This document shows positions 27,856 through 40,025 of a stretch of DNA of 64,000 nt, one piece after another. The stretch lies in assembly GCA_963693315.1 (NCBI GenBank), contig OY856186.1, forward strand, positions 234,717,736 to 234,781,735. The letters are read 5' to 3'. The position numbers were made by a program, and so were the translations under genes. Origin of the DNA: Diogma glabrata (Eukaryota; Arthropoda; Insecta; Diptera; Cylindrotomidae). Under the pieces are notes generated by a model. It searched no databases. It was not told the origin of the DNA and was given only the letters and a program-made list of their open reading frames with translations. Position 1 is the stretch's first letter; every line of letters starts with the position of its first letter.

Positions 27856-27966
27856 ACGGCGGCAGTGAAGTAACTTTCATATTTGTACGGCAGCAGTAAA
27901 GTAATTTTCATATTTATACGGCAGCAGTAAAATAAATCTCATATTTTTACGGCAGCAGTAAAGTAA
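27856..27966. repeat. 31-bp tandem repeat, about 3.6 copies
   Basis: Units begin acggcagcagtaaagtaa and end catattt-t. Three full copies are followed by a partial one. A looser copy (ggctgtaaagtaacgcc) lies just upstream. Confidence 0.7.
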
Positions 27967-28183
27967 CATAATCACTCATAAACAGTAACAACGTCCGTTT
28001 TTCGTTCATTCATCAAAATCGTTCATTTGAATTAAAATCAATAAAAATTAATATCAGAAAATTTATTACCTCATTTATTACCTTTTTAAATAATATTTAT
28101 AAAAAATTTGATGTTTTTTTCATATTTAATAATCCATATTTAATTTAATTTCATATTTTAAAAAAAGTTTAACGTTTAATACT

Positions 28184-28307
28184 ATTTAATTTGGAGCTAA
28201 AGTGACTTTTTGTGTTTGTTTTGTTCTATAATTGTCGGGCTTCCTACCGTCGGCCGCCAAAATATAGACTTAACACAAAAAGTAGCACTTCAGCTCCTAA
28301 TTAAATA
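28184..28307. repeat. Palindromic MITE-like element
   Basis: The arm atttaatttggagctaaagtg followed by actttttgtgtt is complementary to aacacaaaaagtagcacttcagctcctaattaaat at the other end, with few mismatches. The centre is about 45 bp and GC rich. Confidence 0.6.
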
Positions 28308-28962
28308 ATATACTATTTGCCTTCAAATGGTTTTCTTTAATTTTGTTTTTATTGCATGGACCTAATTTTTACTATTTCATTCATTACTTTTTAAATTTAT
28401 CAATTGCTAAAAAAAAATTGTCTAGTTTTCTTTTCCCTAGAATTTTAATATATATTCTCCATACTCAACATAAAAAAATATACACATTCAAAATATCATA
28501 TACATATACACAATCATAAACATCCTATAACCGATTTTGTTGTTCTAATTTCAAAACTGTGCAGACATTTAATGTATCTGTGAATAGCTTTATTCAAAAT
28601 TTCGTTAATACTTGTAAAAAACAATATTTTGCTGCACAGAATTGCAAAACTGTTCAGCAATCAATAGTATGGGTAACATTTTGTGAAAAACAAATAAAAA
28701 TGAACAGTACCAATACTTTTGCGTTTCCTTATTTTTAATTTGGGCGTATTGAGATTTAAAATTGAAAAGAGAATACATATTTTATATGTTTAAAGGTGTT
28801 GTGTTTAAATTTGTATATATGGAAATGTGTATATGGAAAAATGAATGAAAGCAAATATTTGAAACATTGGTCAAAAAGAAAGAAATTTGATTCAATTCAA
28901 ATTGTTAACTGATGTTGGTTTTTGCGCCCTTATTTTCATGATAAATTGAGCGCCCTGTTTTA

Positions 28963-30215
28963 GTGTGCACTTTTGTACAACGCAGGACCGGCTCTGAGAG
29001 TGGTCTTCAAATTTTTTTCCATAGTTTCCCTTTCGACCGTCATTGGTTTTACACTGACAATGTAAATGTTTCTGCTCAAAACTTTACAGAAACCATCCAA
29101 TTTGCTATCAATAAATTCGTCCCTTTTTCCATTGTAAAACCCAAACAAAAATACTTGTATTCGAAGGCTGCCAAAGCGGCACTTAGAAACAAACGTAGAT
29201 CATTTAATATATGGATTCATAACAAAACTCCCGCTAATCGATCCCAATATCTAAAGGCCAACAAAATATCTAACCAGATTATCTCAAACGAAAAGTCTGA
29301 AATTGACAGAGCGAAAGCTTCAAAACTTACGTCTATGTCTATTTCTGATAAGAGTTTCTACAGTGCCATTAATTCTTTAAATTCTGGTACAAAATCTTCT
29401 ATTACCCCTATTATTGATGGTGATTTAATCGTCAATGATCCCGCAAGAAAAGCTAACTTGTTCGCTGAACGCTTTGCTCTGAACCCCACTGTTTTGGAAA
29501 CTCCTAAAGAAATACCCCAAATCAAGTCTTCAGGAGTTAATATGAACGAACTTCACTTCAAACCCAAAATAGTCGTTAAAATTTTAAAGGGGTTGAACAT
29601 CAACAAAGCCTCAGGAATGGACAATATTCCACCCATTATTTTGAAAACCTTTTCTAAAGAACTTGCACCAACTTTGACTAAAATATTCTATCAATCCTAC
29701 AAATCTGGTATATTTCCCTCGTGCTGGAAGTTGGCCAATATTCAGCCCGTCCCCAAAAAGGCACCAAAATCCGATATCTCAAGGTATATGCCAATAGCTT
29801 TACTATCGGTCCTATCTGAAGTCTACGAGCATTATATTAATACACACATTTCAAAATTTCTGGAGGCAAATCATTTACCGACAGTCAATATGGTTTTCGA
29901 AACAAAAGATCAACTACCGATCTATTAAGCTATGTAGCACATTGTTGGAACAGCATACTTGAGGTGGTGAAACATACGTTATCGCTTTAGACATCTCCAA
30001 GGCATTCGATCGAGTCTGGCATGCCAACTTAATCAACAAGCTCGTTGCGTATGGTTTCCATCCCATTGTTGTGAAGCTGATTCAAAATTTTCTATCCAAC
30101 CGATACATTTCGGTCTCCTTAGACGGATTTTCTTCTGAGTCTAAACTAATTAACGCTGGTGTACCCCAAGGCTCAGTATTGTCCCCAACCCTATTTTTGG
30201 ATTTATATCAACGAA
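28963..30215 (+). pseudogene. LINE ORF2 fragment, plus orientation, decayed
   Basis: The endonuclease/RT linker and RT N-terminal part are readable in 28963-29928 (ASGMDNIPPIILKTFSK, FPSCWKLANIQPVPKK, SDISRYMPIALLSVLSEVYE), then frameshifts occur near 29895-29975. RT continues as FDRVWHANLINKLVAYGF and GVPQGSVLSPTLF up to about 30190. The copy is cut there, losing the FADD box and the 3' end. It is the same family as the inverted copy at 30592-32444. Confidence 0.8.
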
Positions 30216-30591
30216 TTGTTGAAAATCCCCATTATTTGGTTGTACTTCCCGTTTTGGTTGTATTGTCAAATTTTTTTATGTTATTTTTCTATGTAATGGC
30301 GTCTCTTTTTTTATATTAATTTTGGGGGCGAAAATACGCTTAAATTTGGAATTCAATGCAATAATAGAAAATATTTACGGTGCCTCTACTAAAACGCAAG
30401 TGTGTTAGTAACAATTTATTGGTGTGCAAAAATTGCTTCAATTTTTAACATCAATTTCACTTCCTCTATTATCTTAATTCTTTGTTTTTACTATATTTGC
30501 ATTATTATTATTTTTGCAGTAAATTTTAATACATAATTACTGATTTCTAATTATCATTTGACAGGTTACATGCAGCAATACAACAATTTTT

Positions 30592-32444
30592 TTTTTTTTT
30601 TAATAAAATGTGTTGTGTAATAGGGTTTAGAATATGTGTCACAACAACACATAAATACCTTTTAAGACCTAGGTCTAGACCTGGGTCCCACAACAACTGG
30701 CGTTCTAAGGGGTAGATTAACGCTTTTTTTTAAACATCTGTGGATTGAAGCCACCTGAGACTAAGTGTTCCGGCAAACTATTCCATTTGTACGCAGTTCG
30801 GACAAAGAAGTCTCTCTGCGATCTGCCAGTATGACAGCGCGGGATCTTTACCGTTTCACTGGTTGCGGCAGCCGATTGCCGAGTGGAACGGGGGTAAGAA
30901 TAAGTTTGAGGCATGATGCCGCTGATTTCATCTGAGCACTGCTGATGACGATATTTGTAAAAAACAACGAGGTCAGCAACAGTGCGACGATGTTGTAGGG
31001 AATCAAGTTTTGATGTTAAAGTTCGATCACCTACAATTCGTATAGCTCGCTTTTGAAGAGTCCAAGAGGGCCAAGATGGAAACAGAGACAGCACCCCAAA
31101 CTTGACAGCAGTACTCCATACAGGGACGAATATAGGACTTATAAACATGGAGCAATTGGTATGGAGTGAAAAATTTTTTGCATCTATTTAGGAGGCCGAG
31201 TTTTTTAGACGCACTTTTTGCCATCGCCATTACATGATCGTTCCAGAGTAGGTCATTTGAAACTGTGACACCCAATAAACGAATATTTTTATATTCACCA
31301 ATTGGTTCATCACACATACTAAATAAAATATTTTTGGGGAGCTCGGTCTTTAATCTGGAAACAATCAACAGCTGTGTTTTGGTGGAGTTGAAATTGACAA
31401 GGTTTTGGTCACCCCATTCGGCGACTTTATCCAGGTCTTTGTCCACGTTTATGGCAGCGTCTCTCCGGGCAGGATTAATTAGTTCGTGCATTTTACCTTT
31501 TGAAGGAAGGGGCTCGAACGACTTGTGCAGAGTACTATCATCTGCAAAACTATTTATTGGGTTACTGGTGATTTTCAACAATTCGTTGATATAAATCAAA
31601 AATAGGGTTGGGGACAATACTGAGCCTTGGGGTACACCAGCGTTAATTAGTTTAGACTCAGAAGAAAATCCGTCTAAGGTTACTGAAATGTATCGGTTGG
31701 ATAGAAAATTTTGAATCAGCTTCACAACATTGGGATGAAAACCGTACGCAACGAGCTTGTTGATTAAGTTGGCATGCCAGACTCGATCGAATGCCTTGGA
31801 GATGTCTAAAGCGATAACGTATGTTTCACCACCTTTATCAAGTATGCTGTTCCAACAATGCGCTACATAGTTTAATAGATCGGTAGTTGATCTTTTGTTT
31901 CGAAAACCGTATTGGCTGTCGGATATTAAATGATTTTCTTCCAGAAATTTTGAAATATGTGTATTAATATAATGCTCATAGACTTTGGATAGGACCGATA
32001 GTAAAGCTATTGGCCTATAATTTGAGATATCGGATTTTGATCCCTTTTTGGGGACGGGCTGGACATTTGCCAACTTCCAGCACGAGGGAAATATACCAGA
32101 TTTGTAGGATTGATAGAATATTTTAGTTAAAGTTGGTGCAAGTTATTTGGAAAAGGTTTTTAAAATAATGGGTGGAATATTGTCCATTTCTGATGCTTTG
32201 TTGATGTTTAACCCCTTTAAAAGTTTAGCGACTATTTTGGGTTTGAAGTGAAGTTCATTCATATTAACTCCTGAAGACTGGATTTGGGGTATTTCTTTAG
32301 GAGTTTCCAAAACAGTGGAGCTCAGAGCAAAGCGTTCAGCGACCAAGTTAGCTTTTCTTGCGGGATCATTGACGATTAAATCACCATCAATAATAAGGGG
32401 AATAGAAAATTTTGTACCAGAATTTAAAGAATTAGAATTTGAAG
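30592..32444 (-). pseudogene. LINE ORF2 fragment with 3' tail, minus orientation
   Basis: On the minus strand it runs from about 32444 (DGDLIVNDPARKANL) through RT (YRPIALLSVLSKVYEHYINT, ALDISKAFDRVWHANLINKL, GVPQGSVLSPTLF, SFADD) to the C terminus (FFVRTAYKWNSLPEHLVSGG, stop near 30717). It continues into a 3' UTR ending in an A run (plus-strand T run at about 30588-30602). Frameshifts are present near 31090 and 32100. It is 5' truncated. Confidence 0.82.
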
Positions 32445-32464
32445 TTTAATTTTAAGAAAAAACT

Positions 32465-32690
32465 CTATTATATTCATTACATCGAATATTTTCGATAGTA
32501 TATGATGATTATTCTATTTTATCAATTTCGATCATCCAGTGATATGATATTTCCAGTATGTACATCGAAAAAGTATAGTGCGATCTTTCGGTGTTATGTT
32601 TTTCGGTTGTTTGATTTTTAATATTTCGATTTATTGATGTAACGATTTTTGATGATATGATTTTTCGATGATATGGCACAATCCGACTTA
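32465..32690. repeat. Degenerate atgatttttcga-type repeat cluster (right copy)
   Basis: Imperfect copies of the complement of the unit seen at 25990-26260, in inverted orientation. The pair brackets about 6.2 kb that includes both LINE copies. Confidence 0.4.
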
Positions 32691-32974
32691 TGAAATAGAA
32701 ATATTGTGTGTATTATAATCCACGTCGTGATTTTATTGGAATTTTAAAAACTTTATAAAATCTTGAGTTTTGACTTAAAATTGAGGAATCGAATCCAGTA
32801 GTAAGTTGAAGAAATGCGTATACTAAACTGAGAAACAGACAAATTTGATATGTGAAAATATGTTAGTGACCTTGCCGAGGAGTTTACCCTAACTTATGTA
32901 ACTATCTGTAACGCTATTTAATCCAGGCAAAATTTCTTCTTGGTGCTTTACAGTTGACAGCATATATTTTTTTT

Positions 32975-33215
32975 ATTTTTTTTAAATAAAATGTGTTGTG
33001 TAATAGGGTTTAGAATATGTGTCACAACAACACATAAATACCTTTTAAGACCTAGGTCTAGACCTGGGTCCCACAACAACTGGCGTTCTAAGGTGTAGAT
33101 GAACGCTTTTTTTTAAACATTTGCGGGTTGAAGTCACCTGAGACTACGTGTTCCGGCAAACTATTCCATTTGTACGCAGTTCGGACAAAGAAGTCTCTCT
33201 GCGATCTGCCAATAA
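32975..33215 (-). pseudogene. 3' end of a LINE copy, minus orientation
   Basis: About 240 bp closely match 30592-30830: the T run, the tgtgtcacaacaacacataaa 3' UTR stretch, the acctaggtctagacctgggtc palindrome, and the ORF2 end coding for FFVRTAYKWNSLPEH. It is a heavily 5'-truncated insertion of the same family. Confidence 0.78.
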
Positions 33216-34625
33216 GTAAAAATATTAACCTTGTGACGACAATCGGTACCACAACCCGTGTTGTGAAACTGTTTTTGACTAATTTTGAATTTCAGATAAT
33301 TAAATTTCATTTAAACCATCAAATCATTTAAATAATCATTAATTCATTGATATAAATCTTCAAACTCCATACAACAACGAAAAATAATTTCAATGATGAT
33401 CATTATGTATTTTAGTTAATTTCTTTTTATGTGACAATAAAATCGCACTCATGCGATAATACTAATAACAAAAAAATGAAAGTTTGAAATAGACAATTAT
33501 CAGTTTCTATAACCGACAATACTAAAATAAATTTGTTTCAAATATGAGCAAAAAAACGATAATCTATTATTCTACCTAATAAAAAGAAAAGTGAGTTTTT
33601 ATAGAATTAAGTTTCTGTATTTGCATAAGTGAATATGTGGTGGACTGTGGTGTTACACTTTCTCATAGTTTGAGAAATCGATTAGATTATTTTTTTAAAA
33701 TGAGAATTCCCACCTGTTGTGTTATTCACTTCATTAGAAAAAAATATAACTAAATAAATACAACATGAGTACATAATTATGTCATAATTTTGAATTACAT
33801 AAATAAATATTTGTATATTGTTACACTATCTGTTATTAATCCAACATAGATATTGTAAGAATACAATTAAAACTACTCATGACCTTCAGGTAATAATAAT
33901 GCAGTGGGGCACGATGATTCACCTTAATCTGTTTTCTCAGAAATATATCTTATTCAATTTAAATTGTTTATTTTTTGTTTGTTATAAAATATTATTTATG
34001 TATCGGAATTAGTTATTGTTTTGCGACTGAAAATTAAAATTGTTTTGTTTACATAAACGTTATGATCGTTTTTTAGAAACAACATGAATCAGATCAATAA
34101 AAATTAAGGAAAGATAAACAAACTTGTTAAAATTAAACAGAAAATAGAGGCGGATAGCAATTCTGGTGTAGTTACAAACGATTTCACAAGCCGAGGTGGC
34201 ATAATTCCAACTCTAAGCCATAGTTAACCTCACCCGCATCGGAGAAGAGAAACTATAACAGCAACGTTACAATGTTATTCCTTCTACTTATTTAAATCGT
34301 ATAATAAGGGTGAATGACCTAGACTAAATCGGTAAGATTAATTCTCCTTCCAGTTTAAAAAGGAATTTAGCAAACCAGATTAGCAAAAATGTTATTTTAA
34401 TTTTAAAGTGTAAAACGGATTGGTTATGGCTAGACTATTTTTACATACTTTATTGATTTAAGAAAGAAATCAACGACAAAAAAACGTAATTAAGCCTGCA
34501 ACACAACAAAATTAATTTTAAATGCAAATTAATTAGAGACAATTTTGTAAGTGAAAGTTATCCAATTTTAAAAAAAATGTTTTCTAATTATAGTCTGTAT
34601 GATATTTAAAATTAAATAAACTTAC

Positions 34626-34893
34626 CCCCGTACCGCAATACGAAACTTTTAACGATGATCCAGGTTCGGGAACACCTCTATTGTAAACATCCGATAGTAA
34701 TCCACGAAAATCATTATATGAATTATTTTTAATTTCACCTAATTTATTTATAAACTTTATAAACATATCATGCCATGGTAAATAGCTTAATATAATCATA
34801 GCATTTGGATAATTAGGATCATGACGACAAAAACCAAAACGCCATTTTGAATCACTATCAGTTAAAACGAATGAGTAGACTTCTACGGTTTTT
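34626..34893 (-). CDS. DENND1: DENND1-family protein, coding exon 3 (uDENN)
   Basis: From acceptor attttag (before 34893) to donor ggg|gtaag (34626/34625); 268 bp, entering in phase 2 and leaving in phase 0. It encodes KTVEVYSFVLTDSDSKWRFG and FCRHDPNYPNAMIILSYLPW, which align with the FTFVLTDIDSKQRFGFCR and CILSYLPW blocks of the DENND1 upstream DENN domain. The following 9.9-kb intron separates it from exon 4. Confidence 0.9.
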
Positions 34894-34957
34894 CTAAAAT
34901 TAAACCAAACAAATAATTTCAATCAAAAGTTTTTATATAAATAAAAAAACAACATAC

Positions 34958-35119
34958 TTTTCAAAATCACAAGGATATGCAAAATGTGGAAGATCTGTAA
35001 AAATTTGTGTATCTTTAATTGATTCCGGATAACTTTCTACAATATATCCAGATGTTTTATCTGTTTTATTAGATGGTGCAATTTCACACCAAAATTCAAA
35101 TATTTTTGAAACATCCTCC
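34958..35119 (-). CDS. DENND1: DENND1-family protein, coding exon 2
   Basis: Acceptor ttgaag before 35119 and donor aaa|gtatg (34958/34957); 162 bp, entering and leaving in phase 2. It reads EDVSKIFEFWCEIA, then YPESIKDTQIFTDLPHFAYP and CDFE, matching the start of the uDENN domain (FEVYVEVA..., FP..Y.D.E.L..L..FCFPF). The intron to exon 3 is 64 bp. Confidence 0.88.
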
Positions 35120-35201
35120 CTTCAAATTTATAAAAATAAAAAAAGTAAATTCATTATTATTACTTTTATAAGTATAAATTGTAAATCAACTTCCAACTTA
35201 C

Positions 35202-35218
35202 TTTATTCTTGAATTCAT
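35202..35218 (-). CDS. DENND1: DENND1-family protein, coding exon 1 (start codon)
   Basis: ATG at 35218-35216 followed by AAT TCA AGA ATA AA|GTAAG gives MNSRI(K). DENND1 proteins start MGSRIK, so both the start and the exon end are supported by the family. The 17 bp leave the frame in phase 2, completed by the G of exon 2. The intron is 82 bp. Confidence 0.82.
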
Positions 35219-35394
35219 TTCAATTTAACATTACACAAATAATACTCTTATTTTACAATAAAATACATAATTTAATTTAAATAATAAAAGAATTTATCAC
35301 AATAATATTTTAAATTAATCTACAATTAAATATTAAAAGAATTACTTTTATATTCTTGATTAATCTGATGTCGCTGTCAAAAACTAATAAAAAA
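35219..35394 (-). promoter_or_regulatory. 5' UTR/promoter-proximal remnant of DENND1 gene
   Basis: 176 AT-rich bases lie between the start codon and the giant palindromic element. They end with AATAAAAAA (35386-35394), one copy of the target duplication. No TATA or initiator element can be assigned with confidence. The original upstream DNA should now lie at 52754 onward. Confidence 0.5.
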
Positions 35395-35417
35395 GGCTGT
35401 GACTATCTACACGGTCC

Positions 35418-35520
35418 GCGGTATATGCGCGGTATACCGCAATAATAAGGCGGTATACCGCAAAAATAAAGCGGTATGCCGCAATAATAACGCGGCATAC
35501 CGCCGTATTAACGCGGACTC
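35418..35520. repeat. Phased palindrome array at the left tip
   Basis: Four 12-bp palindromes start at 35429, 35450, 35471 and 35492: GCGGTATACCGC twice, then GCGGTATGCCGC and GCGGCATACCGC. The period is exactly 21 bp, with AT-rich 9-bp linkers such as AATAATAAG. A decayed unit (GCGGTATATGCG) starts at 35418 and a GCGG remnant follows at 35513. The design suggests binding sites for a dimeric protein on one face of the helix. Confidence 0.9.
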
Positions 35521-35999
35521 TTTTATATTAACGCATTGCATCGCTATAGTAGTACGGTTACCGCATCGACTACCATATCAACAAACACCGGCCGCATGGA
35601 ATTCATTTGGAAGCATGGAATATATATACATATATACGATTTTAATTTAAGAGACAAACGAATTTATTTATAATGGAAGAAAATTGGCAATTCCATTATC
35701 AAATTATTTTTCAATTCTTGATAGAATGCCTAGGCTTTGTTGGGTGACTTAAAATGATTTTTTCTACGTAATTTTTATTTTAATTTTTTGTTTTATTTAT
35801 TTATTGGAAGACGGTAAACAGGCCAAACCAATTCTTGCCCAGGAGAATAACAGTTATAGGGTAATATAATATATAATGTAACAAAAAAAACAATTTTTTT
35901 TATAAATGAAGTTCAGTAGATTAGAAAGTGGAATAAGTAAGGGAGGAAGGAAGGACATAGAGGTAAGTGACCAATAAGGAGTTCAGATGGTTGTGAACA

Positions 36000-37985
36000 T
36001 TGGTTTTGAGTGCATGAGTAGAAACGTTAAATTTCTTTAGATCAGCTGGAAGTGTATTGAAAAGTTTAGAGACACGAATATACAGTACGAAGAAGCCCAA
36101 GAGTTAAAGGAGACGGAAGGGAGGATAATTTTTTGGACTTTACGGGAAGGACTTAAGGTGAACCAAGGCAACATATAGGCTGGACATTGAAATTTGAAAA
36201 TTTTAAAGAGAAGTAACAGGAGATGAAGGAGGTACAAAGAAGGTTGATAGCAAAGAGAGAGACATGATGACGGATTTTTAAATTATAAACAAAACGAACT
36301 GCCCAATTGAATGATTTTGTAAGACGAGATATCCCTTCCAGAGTGCATTCCGAGTAAATTTCGATCCCATAGTTAAAGATAGGCATTACTAATGCATGAA
36401 CAAGAAGCTTCTTTATATGCAAGGGAAGGAAATGATGAAGACTGTAGAGCCTCCTCATTGTTGCAGTAGCACGGCCTATAACATAATTAATATGGGGTTT
36501 CCAAGAAAGGTTCTGGTCAATAATGATACCAAGACTCTTGGCATGTTCAACGAAAATAATGGGAATACCTCCAAAAAAGACAGCAAGTCCATTGTTGCGA
36601 AGGAGAGGCGGACAGTTTTGGATGGGTTCAAAGTGAGCATGTTTCTGTGAGCCAAATCCGAGATTTCGGCCAGGTTAAGGTTAATTTCACGGAAACATCG
36701 CCGAAGATCAGGGGTTGGGAGCGCATGAACGATTTGAACGTCGTCAAACAAATGAAGTGAAGAAAATTTAATAATTGAGGTGATATCGATAATATAAATG
36801 AAGAATAGGAGAGGACCGAGAATGGAGCCTTAAGGAACACCTTTGAGTACAGAAATGGAGGATAAAGAGAGATTACCAGATGCTACACATTGAGATCGAC
36901 CAGAAAGATATGAGAAATTTAATTTTCAGGCGGAAGTAACAAAACGAAATTGAGATTTAAGTGTGTGGATGAGAGTTGCATGGTCGATAGAGGCGAAAGT
37001 CTTACTGAAATCAAGGAGTAAAGAATGGATATTAGCTTGTTGTTACGTTCTTACGAAGTCGATTAGAGATGTCAATAAGCGTATGAGTAGTGCTACAATG
37101 GTTACAAAAGTCAGATTGGAGATCAGAAAGTAGATTATTGGAGTTAGTGTGTTTAATAATCTGGCTTTTTATAACCTTCTCGAAGACCTTGGAGAGAGCA
37201 GGCAGAACGCTGATCGGACGGTAGTCATAACTGCCCTTTTTGGGATAGGTCGTACAGTGGCGAATTTCCAGGAGGTGGGAAAGGAAGATGTCATAATGAT
37301 ATGGTTTATAAGATGGAGGGTGTGGATAAAGATGAAAGGAAAAAGGATTTTGAGGAATTTAATGGGAATGCCATCGGAACCGACTGCATTAGAGGAAATG
37401 GAGTAGAGGGCAAATTCAATTTCGGAGAGGGTAACAGAGTTAAATGAGAAGGACCTAGGGTGTTCAGGAATAGAGGAATCAGAACGAGGAAGAGAAGGGA
37501 AGGAGCTGGCAGAAACAAAGGATTGATTGAGGGAGTTAAATTCAGGAAGGTTAATGGGGGGAGATTCGGAAGACGGATTAATGGCTCCGATTACTGATAG
37601 GTTAGACCACATAGCTTTTCCGGAAAGCAAGTCAGAGAACATTTTGGCCCCAAGATCGAGTTTGGCCTTTTGTATTAGTGATTTGAAATGGTTGCGATAA
37701 ATGCAAAAAAGTTTCCAGCAAGCAGAAGATGGGTTGGCTTTGTAGGCTTTAAATGACAAATCACGGAGGTTGCGAATGTGGAGCATTTCTGGGGTTAAGG
37801 ATATAGAATTGGGAGGAGGACGAAAGAAGGAACGAAGAGGAGCATGCTTGTTGAGGAGGATGAGAAGCAAATTATTTAAAAATTGGAATTTTGATTCAGA
37901 GTCAGTAAGATTATAAAAGGGTGAGAAATCTGTCAGACGAAATATTTTCGATGTTAACACTTTTGTAATCATGGTAAAGTACTGC
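36000..37985 (-). pseudogene. LINE ORF2 reverse transcriptase remnant (left arm)
   Basis: The best-preserved segment is 37972-37169: NAVGSDGIPIKFLKILFPFI, then HIIMTSSFPTSWKFATVRPI and PKR, the RT entry motifs. Beyond a frameshift near 37200, pieces with HLFDDVQIVHALPTPDLRR (altered FADD box region; the right arm still reads FADD) and GISRLTKSFNWAVRFVYNLK follow. The C terminus is in other frames up to about 36000. Confidence 0.75.
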
Positions 37986-37994
37986 AGGAGGCGT

Positions 37995-40025
37995 ATGTTG
38001 TTGTTGTTGTTGTAGCGACAGTTTTGGTGCTAATCCTCCGGCTCCATGTCCAGATTCAGGAACTCTGCTACTGCCCTTGGGCGGTACCACAAATCTTCCT
38101 TCATCAAGTTGATTACATTTTCAGGACAATTAAATAGGTGGTCTACATCGTGTGGCGTGCCCTCACATGCGGGACACTTGTCAATAATATCAGAATCAAT
38201 TCTACTCATGTAGTTGTTTAGGATGCGTGACCAACCGGATCTAAATTGAGCTAGGATGGGTCTAGTGCTACGGGGCAATTGGACCTATTCGGCAGCGACG
38301 TTTGGTGGCTTTTTATTTTGAACTCGATTTAGAATATCGTTCTTTATTGCATTTTCAACCGTTTTGGTGTGGAGTGTTTTTAAGCCAGTTCTATATGTAG
38401 ATTCGTCGATGTTATCAGTAACCTGGCTATCTCTGACTGATGTCTTGCAGAAAGCATTTTGCTGTCTTCCTTATGTCTCTGGGTGGATTCTATCATAGTT
38501 AAGGTGTCATTGCAAGGATGTTGCTCTTTGTGACAGGCCAATAGATATTGTTTGGTTAGCATTTCATTATGTTCACGAACCGGCAATATGTTACTTTCCT
38601 CGTGTAAATGATCACGGTGGGCCATCAGGTGACATCCGGTTGCGGTTCGCAAGGCAGCATTTTGTGTTGTTTGTAGCTTATTCCAGTGAGTGTTGGCAAC
38701 TTGAGGGGTTCATATGGGCGCAGCATAATTTATAATTGGTCTTCCTATTGCTTTGTACGTTGTTAAGATCGTGTTTTTATCTTCGCCCCATGAACTACCC
38801 GCTAGTGCTTTCAATGCGTTGTTCCTGTTTTTCAAACTTGAGTTTATTATTTTTTTTTTAATAAAATGTGATGTGTAGTAGGCATTACAATATGTGTCAC
38901 AACAACACATAAAAACCTTTTAAGACCAATGTCCCACAACAATATGCGTTCTAAGGATGTTAATGGACGCAAATCTGTTTTTTTTTTTTAATATTTTTTG
39001 TTAAATAATGGATAACTAAACCATAAATCCTATCACATATAAAATATGACATAGGCCAATATTTCGTGATAGGATAGGAAAAATAAAAATAAAATAAGAG
39101 ATAAAAAGCAAATTTGTTTTAAAAATTTGCAGGAACAAAACTAAAATTGGTTTGCCAATAGTCCAGCTAATGGCATAATCCTTGATTATGGGACGCAGTA
39201 TATTTTTCAATGATTAAAGCTCAGATATATAGTTATATGAAGGCTCGTTTCTTCTAGCAAGCTACAGCATTCCAGCGTCAAGGAATATTCATTAGCTAAG
39301 ATTGAGAGTGCTACCGTTGACTGAATACAGTTCATCCGCCAGCACCCCTAAGATATCACCTTGGCTAGTGATATCTCACTGCTATTGCCAGTGGTATGTG
39401 ATATCTCACGTTAACTCGTTAACTCATGTTAACTCACTCACGTTAACTCATAACCAATAGCAGGGACTGGAGTACGCGGGGTTGTCACACCCGTGGATCA
39501 AAAAATAGAAAAAAATTAACAAATTAATAAAAACTGATCCCTCCATGCGTATTCCGTATAGTTGTGCATGAGCATTGAATTTAAGCAGTGGGTCGAATGT
39601 TACACCCAGCAGTCTCGGATTTTTCACTGTAGGAATAAGTATGTTGTCTATGCAGATGCTTAGTGTTGAATTTACCTCCTTCGTCCATGTGGTAATAAGT
39701 GTAGAAGTGGACTTTTCAGTGGAAAGTTTTAGTTTTCTGGTTGTGAACCAATCATTTATAATATTATGGTAGGTATTCAGGATATTTGTGAGTTGCTGCA
39801 GGTTATTTCCTGTTGCAAGTACTGTGCAGTCGTCTGCATATGACGTGATAGTTATTCCTTCTGGTGGGGTAGGCAAACTCCTTAGGTAGAGATTGAATAA
39901 TGACGATGAGAGAACTTCGCCTTGAGGAACTCCTTGTCTTAGCACTCTCATTTTGGACTTGCTGTTACGGAACTCAACATATATTTGGCGACCTCTGAGG
40001 TAATTGCACAATCAGCGCTTTATTA
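37995..40025 (-). mobile_element. Jockey-like LINE fragment inserted in the CR1-like LINE (left arm)
   Basis: It is flanked by AGGAGGCGT on both sides (37986-37994 and 40026-40034), a 9-bp target duplication. The minus strand starts inside RT (NYLRGRQIYVEFRNSKSKMR, GVPQG, SYADDCTVLATG at 39448-40011) and ends with the C terminus (DKCPACEGTPHDVDHLFNCP, LNLDMEPED at 38030-38278) and a (CAA)n tail. Its own RT is interrupted between about 38850 and 39545 by further insertions, including a 3' end related to the LINE family at 30592. Confidence 0.82.

Larger units (their letters stand above)
24715..34625 (-). other. Intron 3 of the DENND1 gene (9.9 kb)
   Basis: Non-coding. It holds inverted-repeat elements (24829-25720), tandem repeats, small palindromes and decayed LINE copies between 28963 and 33215. 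The stretch 33220-34580 shows only AT-rich sequence with no feature I can support. Confidence 0.7.

Noticed and set aside
35429..35503. Regular repeats resembling a CRISPR array
   Set aside because: The repeats are 12-bp palindromes with 9-bp linkers at element tips in animal DNA; there are no spacers or cas genes.
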